A stretch of 64,000 nucleotides of DNA from Cellvibrionaceae bacterium (GTDB lineage: Bacteria > Pseudomonadota > Gammaproteobacteria > Pseudomonadales > Cellvibrionaceae): positions 124,001-188,000 of the forward strand of contig JANPZW010000013.1 in NCBI GenBank assembly GCA_024707385.1, written 5' to 3'. Below the pieces are notes generated by a model that had not been told where the DNA came from, made no database searches, and worked only from the letters and a program-made list of their open reading frames with translations. This document shows, piece by piece, positions 51,165-58,730 of the stretch. How positions within the stretch are numbered: position 1 is the stretch's first letter; each line of letters opens with the position of its first letter. Both the position numbers and the translations under genes were made by a program.

Positions 51165-51836
51165 ATGCTTGATACCAGACCGACTGCCATTACCTATGGC
51201 CAAGAGAGCGCTCTCGAGGTCAACAAGGTTCTACGCAACACTTATGCACTCTTGTCCCTGACGTTGCTGTTCAGCGCCATTACCGCTGGCGTAAGCATGG
51301 CGTTCAACTTGCCCCACCCAGGCCTGCTGATCACTATGGTGGGTTATTTCGGCCTGCTGTTCCTGACGCAATATCTGCGCAACAGCGCCTGGGGAATTCT
51401 CAGCGTGTTCGCTTTGACTGGGTTTATGGGCCTCACTCTCGGACCGATCGTGAACCATTATCTGTCGATGGCGAATGGCGGTCAGATCGTGATGAACGCT
51501 CTCGGCGGCACGGCCATTACCTTCCTCGGCCTTTCTGGCTACGCTCTGACGACCAAGAAGAACTTCAACTTCCTCGGCAACTTCCTTTTCGTGGGAATTC
51601 TGGTGGCCTTCCTGGCTGGCTTGGCAAGCATCTTCTTCGAGATGCCCGCTCTGTCTCTGGCGGTATCGGCCATGTTCATCCTGCTGATGAGCGGCCTGAT
51701 CCTGTTCGAGACCAGCAACATCATCCACGGCGGCCAGACCAACTACATCATGGCGACCGTAACCTTGTATGTTTCCATCTATAACCTGTTCACCAGCCTG
51801 CTGCACCTGCTGGGCGTAATGGGCGGGGATGACTGA
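51165..51836 (+). CDS. yccA: YccA/Bax-inhibitor-1 family membrane protein, FtsH modulator
   Basis: 223 residues, seven transmembrane helices, close to E. coli YccA: KVLRNTYALLSLTLLFSAITAG, GPIVNHYLS, LGGTAITFLGLSGYALTTKK, and ILFETSNIIHGGQTNYIMATV. In E. coli YccA binds and limits the membrane protease FtsH. ATG 51165 with a perfect GGAGG at 51156-51160. The extra in-frame sequence back to 51045 is not family-like. Confidence 0.92.
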   Translation: MLDTRPTAITYGQESALEVNKVLRNTYALLSLTLLFSAITAGVSMAFNLPHPGLLITMVGYFGLLFLTQYLRNSAWGILSVFALTGFMGLTLGPIVNHYLSMANGGQIVMNALGGTAITFLGLSGYALTTKKNFNFLGNFLFVGILVAFLAGLASIFFEMPALSLAVSAMFILLMSGLILFETSNIIHGGQTNYIMATVTLYVSIYNLFTSLLHLLGVMGGDD

Positions 51837-51854
51837 GCAATCCCATTAAGCAAA

Positions 51855-51881
51855 AGTGCTGTCCATGACAGCGCTTTTTTT
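51855..51881 (+). terminator. Rho-independent terminator after yccA
   Basis: 8-bp stem AGTGCTGT/ACAGCGCT (one G-T pair) with a 5-base loop and a T7 tail, 19 bases after the yccA stop. Confidence 0.85.
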
Positions 51882-51907
51882 GCCTGTCGATCGATAAGGC
51901 GACCATT

Positions 51908-52778
51908 TCAGCCGCCGAACCTATGCTCCGGCAATCCCGCAACATCCACTCTCACACTGAACAATGACCCCGAGTCCGGATACTGCTCCAGCTCTTCCGC
52001 CGGGCGCCCACCTACACTGGTGATAAACAAGGTCTTCAAGTCCTCACCACCAAACGCCACCATGGTCGGGCATCGCGCCGGAACTGCAATTTCTTCAAGG
52101 ATTTCTCCCGCCGAGCTCAGACGCACGACCCGCCCCCCCCTCATAAAGCGCTGTCCAATAGCACCCTTCGCTGTCAACGGAAGCACCATCTGGCCGTCCA
52201 TTGCCCATAGGAAACTGATGAAACACCCGGCAATTGGAAACCACCCCGCTCTCCACGTCATAGTCGCACTGCTGAATTGCGTGGCTCGGCGTGTCGGCGT
52301 AGTAGAACGTTCTGGAGTTGGGGCTGAAGGCTATGCCGTTGGCCGTCAACAGATCTCCCACCCACTTTCTGACCTCACCACCAGGATTGAGCGAATAGAT
52401 GCTGGCGCCCGCATAGTCTTTGGGCGGGTACACACTGCCGGCGAACATACGCCCCATAGCATCCGCGCGACCATCGTTGAAGCGGTTTTTTTCCATTCCC
52501 ACTTCAGGATCGGCAATAAAAGATTTTTCCGTATTCCAACCATCGGTTGTATAAAAACCACTTCGCATCGCCAGAAGAAAGCCGCCCCTCTGTCTTAAGC
52601 TGAAACAGCCGATCTCTTCATCAAACTGCAGGTATTCATCTTTTCCAGTCGCCGGGTCAAATTTATGCAACTGGAATGCATTGATATCAATCCAATATAA
52701 ACAGCTGGTTTTCTCGTCCCAACGGGGACACTCACCAAGATTTGCCCTTATTTTCAGGGCAACTTCGACTTTTTTCAT
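51908..52778 (-). CDS. SMP-30/gluconolactonase family protein (frameshifted as sequenced)
   Basis: About 289 residues, six-bladed beta-propeller lactonase (SGL, PF08450). NLGECPRWDEKTSCLYWIDI (metal Glu in GECP), RFNDGRADAMGRMFAG (Asn/Asp ligands), LLTANGIAFSPNSRTFYYAD and RPDGASVDSEGCYW (Asp ligand). The frame breaks in C8 at 52133-52140 (plus). With seven it reads LYEGGRVVRLSSAGEILEEI and joins the last blade with LFITSVGGRP. It likely hydrolyses a sugar lactone. ATG 52778 is chosen; ribosome-binding site weak. Confidence 0.88.
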
Positions 52779-52889
52779 AGGAAAAACTGGCCTGTTGCGA
52801 ATTGCGGTCGCACATAATCGCACAGATTCGAAGCGAGAGAAAACCGCCGCCCACAATGGCTGCGATCAAGATTCAAGAGCGGGTGATTC

Positions 52890-53468
52890 TCAAATAAGGC
52901 AGAATTTTTTGCTGGGAACCGTATAGCGATCAAATTGGGGTTGGAGATATTCGATCTGATCACCGCGAATCCGCTGGCTGTTGATCAAAGCCAGATATTC
53001 ATAAGGATTGGGTCGATACGGCAGAGCCAAAAGACTCATGTTAATTTCCGATAACAGATTATTTCCTTTGCGCTGATTGCAGCGCTTACAAGCCGCCACA
53101 ACATTTTCCCACTTATCTTCGCCTCCACGGCTGGTCGGGTGAACATGATCACGGGACAGAGAATCCGGCACAAAATAATCACCGCAATAAAGGCACTGAA
53201 AATTATCACGCTGGAACAAAGCCGGATTTGTCAGCGGAGGCCGCAGGCGTATGGGGGTGAGCCTCTCACCGCCGCACGCCATTATTGCAGGAAGCTGAAT
53301 CACCGTATTACAACCGGTGATTTTGGATTTTCCGCCGCGCACCTGGCGAACTACGCCGCCCAAAGTCCATAACACCAGATCGCGTGCATACAAGCAAACA
53401 CCCTGGCGCCAGTTAAGCCACTCAATGGGTTGCCCCGCCAAATTCAGGCGCAGTATTCTTGCCTCCAT
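52890..53468 (-). CDS. HNH endonuclease family protein
   Basis: 192 residues. The C-half has the McrA-like HNH core: NFQCLYCGDYF (first Cys pair), SRDHVHPTSRGGEDKWENVV (catalytic His), and ACKRCNQRKGN (second Cys pair). The N-terminal part (RILRLNLAGQPIEWLNWRQGV) is typical of a stand-alone bacterial HNH family usually not linked to restriction systems. Cellular role unknown. Start ATG 53468 with GAGG upstream. A long leader with an apparent terminator hairpin (53570-53604) and a good promoter (53756-53783) lies upstream on the same strand. Confidence 0.88.
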   Translation of the reverse strand: MEARILRLNLAGQPIEWLNWRQGVCLYARDLVLWTLGGVVRQVRGGKSKITGCNTVIQLPAIMACGGERLTPIRLRPPLTNPALFQRDNFQCLYCGDYFVPDSLSRDHVHPTSRGGEDKWENVVAACKRCNQRKGNNLLSEINMSLLALPYRPNPYEYLALINSQRIRGDQIEYLQPQFDRYTVPSKKFCLI

Positions 53469-53569
53469 AAATTAATCCTCGTTTTATTAGCGCGTTATTA
53501 ATCGCTTTAAACGCTGGAAAATTTACGGCTATACCGAACCACACTCGGCTCTACCCGTCCCCCATAACG

Positions 53570-53604
53570 AAAAACCCCGCTCTGGCAAGCCAAGCGGGGT
53601 TTTA
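53570..53604 (-). terminator. Intrinsic terminator / possible attenuator upstream of the HNH gene
   Basis: 10-bp perfect stem (AAACCCCGCT/AGCGGGGTTT) with an 11-base loop, followed on the minus strand by five T. It sits about 100 bases upstream of the HNH start and about 145 bases downstream of the predicted promoter start. It either ends a small RNA or attenuates HNH transcription. A shorter T tail exists on the plus strand. Confidence 0.75.
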
Positions 53605-53755
53605 GAAGTCTATAGTCGGCGAACTTGTAGGGGTGATGAGTCCAGTGGGTCGGCGGCGAATACATCGACCTCGCGGATTTTTTTGGCACATGGTTGCCAG
53701 CTGTCTGCTTAAAATGTTGAAGACGAATCTCCTCTATCAGCAGGGGTTTAAATTT

Positions 53756-53783
53756 AATATACGCCGAAGAATGCCGTAGTCAA
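53756..53783 (-). promoter_or_regulatory. Sigma-70 promoter for a short minus-strand transcript
   Basis: TTGACT (53783-53778), 16-base spacer, TATATT (53761-53756) read on the minus strand, predicting a start near 53749. The next terminator on this strand is at 53604-53570, giving a transcript of roughly 180 bases. Confidence 0.55.
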
Positions 53784-53846
53784 GCAACTGCCGATAATTT
53801 TTAGCATTAAAAAAAGATCAAAATGTGACAGCCTTAACCGAGACAT

Positions 53847-53880
53847 AAAGAAAAAAGGCGCGACCTGATGCTCAGGCCGC
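53847..53880 (-). terminator. Terminator of the CsrB-like RNA
   Basis: On the minus strand GCGGCCTGA, loop GCA, TCAGGTCGC (9 bp, one G-T pair), then GCC and a T6 run at 53856-53851 continuing CTTTA. Confidence 0.85.
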
Positions 53881-54331
53881 TCCTCTCGGATAATATTCGC
53901 TGTCCATATCCCTGACAGTTAAAAGTCCGTCAATCTGGCAACCGGCCTTCCCGACCCAGGACTCCATTCAAATATCCTTTTGGATCGTCAGCGGTCCATC
54001 TCCCTTGCTCCTCCTAAGCGATATCCTTAATAAAAGTCATCCATGCACTCCTTGTGAATATCGAGCGTCCTCGCCCGTCCATCCCTGAAAAAGCCTGCAT
54101 CCATGTGACAAGGGCCGTCCTGGCGAATTGTGAGCATCCTGCCCAATATTCCATTACCGATCCTTCGACGAGCTCCCTTCGATTTCCCTAAGTCCTTTTT
54201 CCTGCTTAGAGCACTCCTAAAAACACCGTGACGATACTGCTATCATCACGGCGAACTCTCACAGGATTTGCCACATCCGTGCGGCGCTGCCTTAATCCTT
54301 TGTCCTTGGCACGAGTCCCAAAGTGCGTCCT
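53848..54331 (-). ncRNA. CsrB/RsmZ-like small RNA (CsrA-sequestering)
   Basis: The minus strand carries 32 GGA trinucleotides in the 451 bases 54331-53881, where about seven would be expected by chance; the opposite strand has only a handful. Many sit in the CsrB-type contexts CAGGATG, CAGGACG, CAGGGATG, AAGGAGTG and AAGGAT, often between short complementary arms. The transcript would end at the strong terminator 53880-53847 (9-bp stem GCGGCCTGA/TCAGGTCGC, then a T6 run). A TATACT -10 lies at 54343-54338 and a TGTAGG-N6-CCTACA palindrome at 54409-54392. No protein frame fits. CsrB-family RNAs titrate CsrA/RsmA and so relieve its post-transcriptional control of motility, biofilm and carbon storage. 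Predicted length about 484 bases; exact ends unverified. Confidence 0.82.
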
Positions 54332-54337
54332 TTCGAG

Positions 54338-54343
54338 AGTATA
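54338..54343 (-). promoter_or_regulatory. -10 element of the CsrB-like RNA
   Basis: TATACT on the minus strand, 7 bases before the proposed start at 54331. No good -35 is present 16-18 bases upstream, as expected of an activator-dependent promoter. Confidence 0.6.
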
Positions 54344-54391
54344 TTTTAATGATCCACGTGCACGCGCCCAGACGACAGCGACATCAGTGCT

Positions 54392-54409
54392 TGTAGGACA
54401 TCGCCTACA
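54392..54409 (-). promoter_or_regulatory. GacA/UvrY-type upstream activating box
   Basis: Perfect 18-base dyad TGTAGG-N6-CCTACA, matching the GacA box pattern TGTAAG-N6-CTTACA apart from one symmetrical substitution per arm. Its centre is about 70 bases upstream of the predicted CsrB-like RNA start, in the range seen for rsmY/rsmZ and csrB promoters. Confidence 0.72.
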
Positions 54410-54455
54410 AACAACCGCCGCTATCCGGGACGGACTCTTTTTAGCTCAGCCTGAC

Positions 54456-55010
54456 TCAGCGTCGATTCTTTAGCTGCGCGCTCTGCCGCTGGACAATATG
54501 CTGAATCAACTGCTCTTGGCTGGCGCGACTCATCCCGTAGAAATCGACTCGCCAATAAAAACCTCCTGCAAGCGTGTCGCAGGCCACCAGAACACCACGG
54601 GTGACGATGGTCTTTCCGACTGGCGTAAGCTCCAGTTCGCAACGCATATGCCGCCCCACCTGGGCGGGCTGATCACTGACAAACCCAAGTCCACAGGCGC
54701 TGATATTGATCTCCCGAATCCGGCTTACCACTCGGGTGAGAGTCTCACTCTCCAGATCCAAGCGCCTGACGATGCTGTCGAGCTTGTCGTTGAGTGCTGC
54801 GCATAATTCGGCAACTTTAGGTGACTCCTTTCCAAGCACCGCGAGAAGGTTTTTGATCTGCACATCATCTTCCCGCAGCTGCAGGGCAGCATCTGTCTCC
54901 ATATCTTTGGCGTCGAGCCATTCAAAGGCCAAACCGACCTTCTCATTGATGCGAAAATAACGCCTCTTTTCGGGAGAAGGCTGTTCTTGAGACCGCTGCT
55001 CTTCAGGCAT
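54456..55010 (-). CDS. PilZ domain protein (c-di-GMP binding)
   Basis: 184 residues. The PilZ signature is complete: RRYFR (RxxxR, about residues 16-20) near the start and NISACGLGF ([D/N]xSxxG) near residue 103, with a helical insert between them (about 35-95). The C-terminal beta-strands read MRCELELTPVGKTIV and GGFYWRVDFYGM. It should bind cyclic di-GMP in the cytoplasm. It starts 2 bases after the pomB stop, so it is co-transcribed with the stator genes and may brake or tune the motor. ATG at 55010. Confidence 0.9.
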   Translation of the reverse strand: MPEEQRSQEQPSPEKRRYFRINEKVGLAFEWLDAKDMETDAALQLREDDVQIKNLLAVLGKESPKVAELCAALNDKLDSIVRRLDLESETLTRVVSRIREINISACGLGFVSDQPAQVGRHMRCELELTPVGKTIVTRGVLVACDTLAGGFYWRVDFYGMSRASQEQLIQHIVQRQSAQLKNRR

Positions 55011-55012
55011 AA

Positions 55013-55999
55013 CTAGAAGATCTCGTGGGGGTTTAATTCAAACAGGTATCGGGGTGCGATTTCGAGTTCGCGCAATATGTCCTTGCCGTCCTCCGTCTGG
55101 AGCATCGCCTTGTCCGCGTCAGACAGCTCATCGGCGAGCCCCTGCTGGATGACGATCTCTACACGTCGATTGCGCGCCCGGTTTTCCGCCGACCCGTTCG
55201 GCACCAACGGCAGCGTATCGGCCTTGCCGGACACTTCGAAGCGGCCAGCCGGCACCACACCGCCCAGCATCAGCTCATGCGCAACCGATACAGCGCGCGC
55301 CGCCGAAAGCTCCCAGTTGGAGCGGTAACGCGCGGTGTTGATGGGAATATCGTCCGAATGCCCCTGCACCAGGATTGAACCGGGTTTCAACGCCAAAACA
55401 GATCGCACGTCATGCATGGCCTCGCGATACGCCGGCGCCAGCTCGGCGGATCCCGAGGGGAAGGAGCCTTTTTCACGGATGCGGATGATGATCTGCCGCC
55501 CGCGGGTTTCCACCTCGACCTCTCCCGCCACAATTTGCTCATGCAGCGCCTGCGCCAGCTCATAGGCCTGCTTTTCGGTTTCTTTTACCAGCGCTTCCAG
55601 ACGCTGTTTGACCCGCAGCTTCACACCGGCGTCGGCTGCTTCCTCACCTTGTTCCACGTCGTATTCCCTGGCGCACTGCACATCCAGAGACATCTGGGTG
55701 GTGTTGCGAGTGCTCTGCCAGATTTCATTGATGGGAGTAGGCTCGGGCCTGCCGGGACTGAATTCCTGCGCAATAATGCTGACGCCCTTGGGGATCTCCA
55801 CCACATTCAGTTCCGCCTGCACACCGAACGCCTGCGCCATGGCACCCGCCAGCCGCTTGAACTTCATTGCATCCATTTCCGAAAAGGACAACAGCAGCAC
55901 GAAGAAACACATCAGCAGCGACATCAAGTCCGCAAACGTAGCCAGCCACGCCGGCATTGTGGGCGGGCACTTACAGCCGGAATCTTCGTCCTCTTTCAC
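55013..55999 (-). CDS. pomB: Sodium-driven flagellar stator protein PomB (MotB family)
   Basis: 328 residues. Short cytoplasmic N-terminus, MotB plug/transmembrane helix (PAWLATFADLMSLLMCFFVLLLSFSE; the Asp in FADLM is the ion-binding residue), periplasmic linker (about 75-170), and an OmpA-like peptidoglycan-binding domain with VQGHSDDIPINTARYRSNWELSAARA and NRARNRRVEI. The linker and length resemble PomB of marine bacteria rather than proton-type MotB. It lies 13 bases downstream of pomA. Confidence 0.9.
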   Translation of the reverse strand: MKEDEDSGCKCPPTMPAWLATFADLMSLLMCFFVLLLSFSEMDAMKFKRLAGAMAQAFGVQAELNVVEIPKGVSIIAQEFSPGRPEPTPINEIWQSTRNTTQMSLDVQCAREYDVEQGEEAADAGVKLRVKQRLEALVKETEKQAYELAQALHEQIVAGEVEVETRGRQIIIRIREKGSFPSGSAELAPAYREAMHDVRSVLALKPGSILVQGHSDDIPINTARYRSNWELSAARAVSVAHELMLGGVVPAGRFEVSGKADTLPLVPNGSAENRARNRRVEIVIQQGLADELSDADKAMLQTEDGKDILRELEIAPRYLFELNPHEIF

Positions 56000-56012
56000 G
56001 CGTCAACTGCCT

Positions 56013-56771
56013 TCAGGTTTCTGCCATTTCGCGCTTACTTTCCGGCAGGTAGTTACGCAGCATGGAGTCAATAACGCGGGGATTCTGGCCATTCTGAATC
56101 GCCAGCAGCGCGTCGATTACCAAGCTCTTCACCAGAGCCTCTTCCGCAGCCCTCAATCTGAGCTTGTCAGCAATCGGACCCGCAATACAGTTGGCGATAA
56201 CAGCGCCATAAAGAGTGGTCAGCAAGGCGACCGCCATTGCCGGGCCGATTGCCTTGGGGTCATCCATATTACCGAGCATGGCCACGAGGCCAACCAGGGT
56301 TCCGATCATGCCCATGGCTGGAGCAACCTCCGCCAGGGCGGCGAACAGGGACGCGCCGCGGGCGTGGCGTTCCACCGTCTGGTTCCTGTCTTTCGCGAGC
56401 ATCGTTTTGATGACGTCGGGATCGTGGCCGTCAACAAGAAGCTGAATTCCTCTCCTCAGGAAGTCAGTGCTGACCTCCCTACCCTCCAGAGAGAGCAAGC
56501 CACTTTTACGCGCCTCATCGGCGAGGATAACCACCTCACCGATTAACTCGGACGGATCTGGATTTCTCACAACGAAGCTTTTCACCGCGATCTTGCCCGC
56601 GCTGAAAAACTGGCCGAGCCCAAACTTCGCCATCACCGCAAAGGTGGACCCACCCAGCACTATGACGATCGATGGCATGTCCACGAACATGGCAAGATCA
56701 CCACTCATCATCATGGCGATGATGATCAGCGCTACGGCGCCCACAATGCCGACAATAGTCGCTAAATCCAC
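56013..56771 (-). CDS. pomA: Sodium-driven flagellar stator protein PomA (MotA family)
   Basis: 252 residues, four transmembrane helices. MDLATIVGIVGAVALIIIAM, MPSIVIVLGGSTFAVMAKFGL, the cytoplasmic loop with DEARKSGLLSLE and RGIQLLVDGHDPDVI, then APAMGMIGTLVGLVAMLGNMDDPKAIGPAMAVALLTTLYGAV, all as in PomA. Together with PomB it forms the Na+ channel that drives flagellar rotation. First gene of pomA-pomB-pilZ. Divergent from xseB across about 200 bases. Confidence 0.93.
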   Translation of the reverse strand: MDLATIVGIVGAVALIIIAMMMSGDLAMFVDMPSIVIVLGGSTFAVMAKFGLGQFFSAGKIAVKSFVVRNPDPSELIGEVVILADEARKSGLLSLEGREVSTDFLRRGIQLLVDGHDPDVIKTMLAKDRNQTVERHARGASLFAALAEVAPAMGMIGTLVGLVAMLGNMDDPKAIGPAMAVALLTTLYGAVIANCIAGPIADKLRLRAAEEALVKSLVIDALLAIQNGQNPRVIDSMLRNYLPESKREMAET

Positions 56772-56972
56772 ACAAATACCCTCACATTTACATACAACCC
56801 AGCGTCACTCGCGCCTCCAGCCAAAGCGGAATAACCCAAACGAATTAAGTCTAGCCGGGATATTCCCGTCTAAAAGTCGCTGCGGGCATTTTCGTCTGGA
56901 GTGCGTCCTGAATTGACCACCCCAGGCCGGTCCGGTAGTGTTGCGCCTCCTTTGCAACACCGGTAACGAGCT

Positions 56973-57221
56973 ATGGCGGCCAAGAAAAAATCCCTCGATT
57001 TCGAACAGGCACTGATAGAACTGGAACGGGTGGTAAGCGCGATGGAAGCCGGCAATATGCCTTTGGAAGAATCACTTAAAGCCTTTGAACAAGGCGTTCG
57101 ACTGACCCGCGAGTGCCAGCAGGCGCTACTCGAGGCCGAGCAAAAGGTTGAACTGTTGCTCAGCACCAATAAAGGGCCAGAGACGAAACCTTTCAGCGAC
57201 AGCGAAGCAGAGTCCGCATGA
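56973..57221 (+). CDS. xseB: Exodeoxyribonuclease VII small subunit
   Basis: 82 residues. KKKSLDFEQALIELERVVSAME and NMPLEESLKAFEQGVRLTRECQQAL are the family consensus; the acidic tail is variable. It assembles with XseA into exonuclease VII. It overlaps the ispA start by 4 bases (ATGA), the usual xseB-ispA coupling. Confidence 0.95.
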   Translation: MAAKKKSLDFEQALIELERVVSAMEAGNMPLEESLKAFEQGVRLTRECQQALLEAEQKVELLLSTNKGPETKPFSDSEAESA

Positions 57222-58111
57222 CACCGAACCTCCGTCAGTTTGTCACTGCCCACAGCCGCCGCATCAACCAGCTCCTCGAACGCTCCCTACCCGCGCGCAT
57301 CCCGGGCGGTGAGCGGTTACTGGAGGCCATGTCCTACAGTCTCCTCGGCGGCGGCAAGCGGGTTCGGCCGATCCTGGCCTACGCCAGCGCTTTAGCGGTA
57401 GAGGGCGATATGCAGGCTCCCTTGCTCGACGCCAGCGCCTGCGCCCTCGAATGCATGCACGCTTACAGTTTGATCCATGACGATCTGCCCGCCATGGACG
57501 ATGACGACCTGCGCCGGGGTGTGCCGACGTGCCACATCGCCTACGACGAGGCGACCGCCATCCTGGCGGGTGACGCGTTGCAATGCCTCGCCTTCGAAAT
57601 CCTGCTGCAATGTGAAGCGCCAGCAGCTCAGGTTGTAGCGGTTGCACGTGAATTCGCCCGCGCCTCCGGCGCTGGTGGGATGGTAGCGGGACAGGCAATC
57701 GACCTGGGCGCGGTGGACAAGGCTCCGACGCTGGAGCTTATGGAGCGCATGCACGTTCACAAAACTGGCGCACTTATAGAAGCCGCGGTGATCATGGGCG
57801 CACTCGCCGCAGGAGCGACGGAAGCCCGCATCCTGCGCGCCTTGCGCACCTACGCCAAGGCTGTGGGGCTGTCGTTTCAGGTACAGGACGATATCCTGGA
57901 CGTCACCGCCGAAACCGTAACTCTCGGCAAGCGCCAAGGTGCGGATCAGGAGCGCAATAAACCTACCTATGTCAGTCTGCTGGGCCTGGACGGTGCTATC
58001 CAGAAGGCTAATCAGCTCCATGAAGCCGCGCTGTTTGCGCTGCAGGAGTTCGACGAAAGTGCAGATACGCTGCGGGACTTATCCGCGTACATCATTCAGC
58101 GGGGCGCCTGA
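57218..58111 (+). CDS. ispA: Farnesyl diphosphate synthase / geranyltranstransferase
   Basis: 297 residues, all-helical prenyl synthase that condenses isopentenyl diphosphate with DMAPP/GPP. First Asp-rich motif in SLIHDDLPAMDDDDLRRG, second in FQVQDDILDVT, plus LLGGGKRVRP near the N-terminus and KPTYVSLLGLDGA near the C-terminus. Cytoplasmic, isoprenoid pathway. In many gammaproteobacteria dxs follows directly. Here the frame is followed by 619 non-coding bases and the yeaG gene. Confidence 0.95.
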   Translation: MTPNLRQFVTAHSRRINQLLERSLPARIPGGERLLEAMSYSLLGGGKRVRPILAYASALAVEGDMQAPLLDASACALECMHAYSLIHDDLPAMDDDDLRRGVPTCHIAYDEATAILAGDALQCLAFEILLQCEAPAAQVVAVAREFARASGAGGMVAGQAIDLGAVDKAPTLELMERMHVHKTGALIEAAVIMGALAAGATEARILRALRTYAKAVGLSFQVQDDILDVTAETVTLGKRQGADQERNKPTYVSLLGLDGAIQKANQLHEAALFALQEFDESADTLRDLSAYIIQRGA

Positions 58112-58730
58112 GACCCACAGGCGCACCAAATTGGGGCGAGCACTCCCATTGTCGCCTAGCCTTAGATGACCACTGTCTAGCTCCCTAAAATAAAGCGGCG
58201 TCTGTCCTACTTTTCGTCCCTGGCGAGCCAAGTCAACTACGTTTAACGGCGTGCCGCGCCCTGTCTCTCCTCTCAATTTAAAAGCGCACGATTTCCATCA
58301 ATCGCACTCAAATACGCAACTCGTGACGAGTCATCACAACCCGTTTCGCCGCCCTGGATTAATAAAATATTGGCTTGCTTTTTGAATAGCTTTTTTAGTG
58401 CTGCATAAACCACAAACACACTTTGCAGGCTCACTAATTTTTCATAGCGAGGCTATGGGAATTCAGGTTAAATACCGAAAAAGCGGCCTCAGATCCGGCG
58501 CCGTCAAATTCGTGGCAGTAAGAGTACAGCCCGGATTCCCTGGAACTCATACGCTCAAAATTTTGTCGAAAGTCAGTAGTTTTTTTCTAAATTTGCCAAA
58601 CGCAGAGATTCCCAAGGTCTATGCTTAGCAAAGGGGATTTACCAGCAGGAACACGTCCGTTGCCACATATATTCAAACCGTGGGGAACCGTTTTCGGTTT
58701 GGATCACGCCGTTTTGAGGAGGAGCATTGC
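58112..58730. other. Long intergenic region between ispA and yeaG
   Basis: 619 bases without a recognised gene. It contains a 13-base palindrome ACTCG-TGA-CGAGT at 58319-58331 and a T-rich stretch near 58372-58400. A TGGC...TTGAA sequence at 58371-58385 resembles a sigma-54 site but lacks the GC at -12. The 76-codon frame at 58398 has no family or ribosome-binding site. Regulatory elements for the stress operon are expected here. Confidence 0.4.

Noticed and set aside
53684..53698. TGGCAC...TTGCC resembling a sigma-54 promoter
   Set aside because: Only 9 bases separate GG and GC; sigma-54 needs 10.
58371..58386. TGGC...TTGAA upstream of yeaG as sigma-54 promoter (yeaG is RpoN-linked in enterobacteria)
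   Set aside because: Spacing is right but the invariant GC at -12 is GA; too weak to call.
58398..58628. 76-codon frame upstream of yeaG
   Set aside because: No family, no ribosome-binding site, atypical composition.
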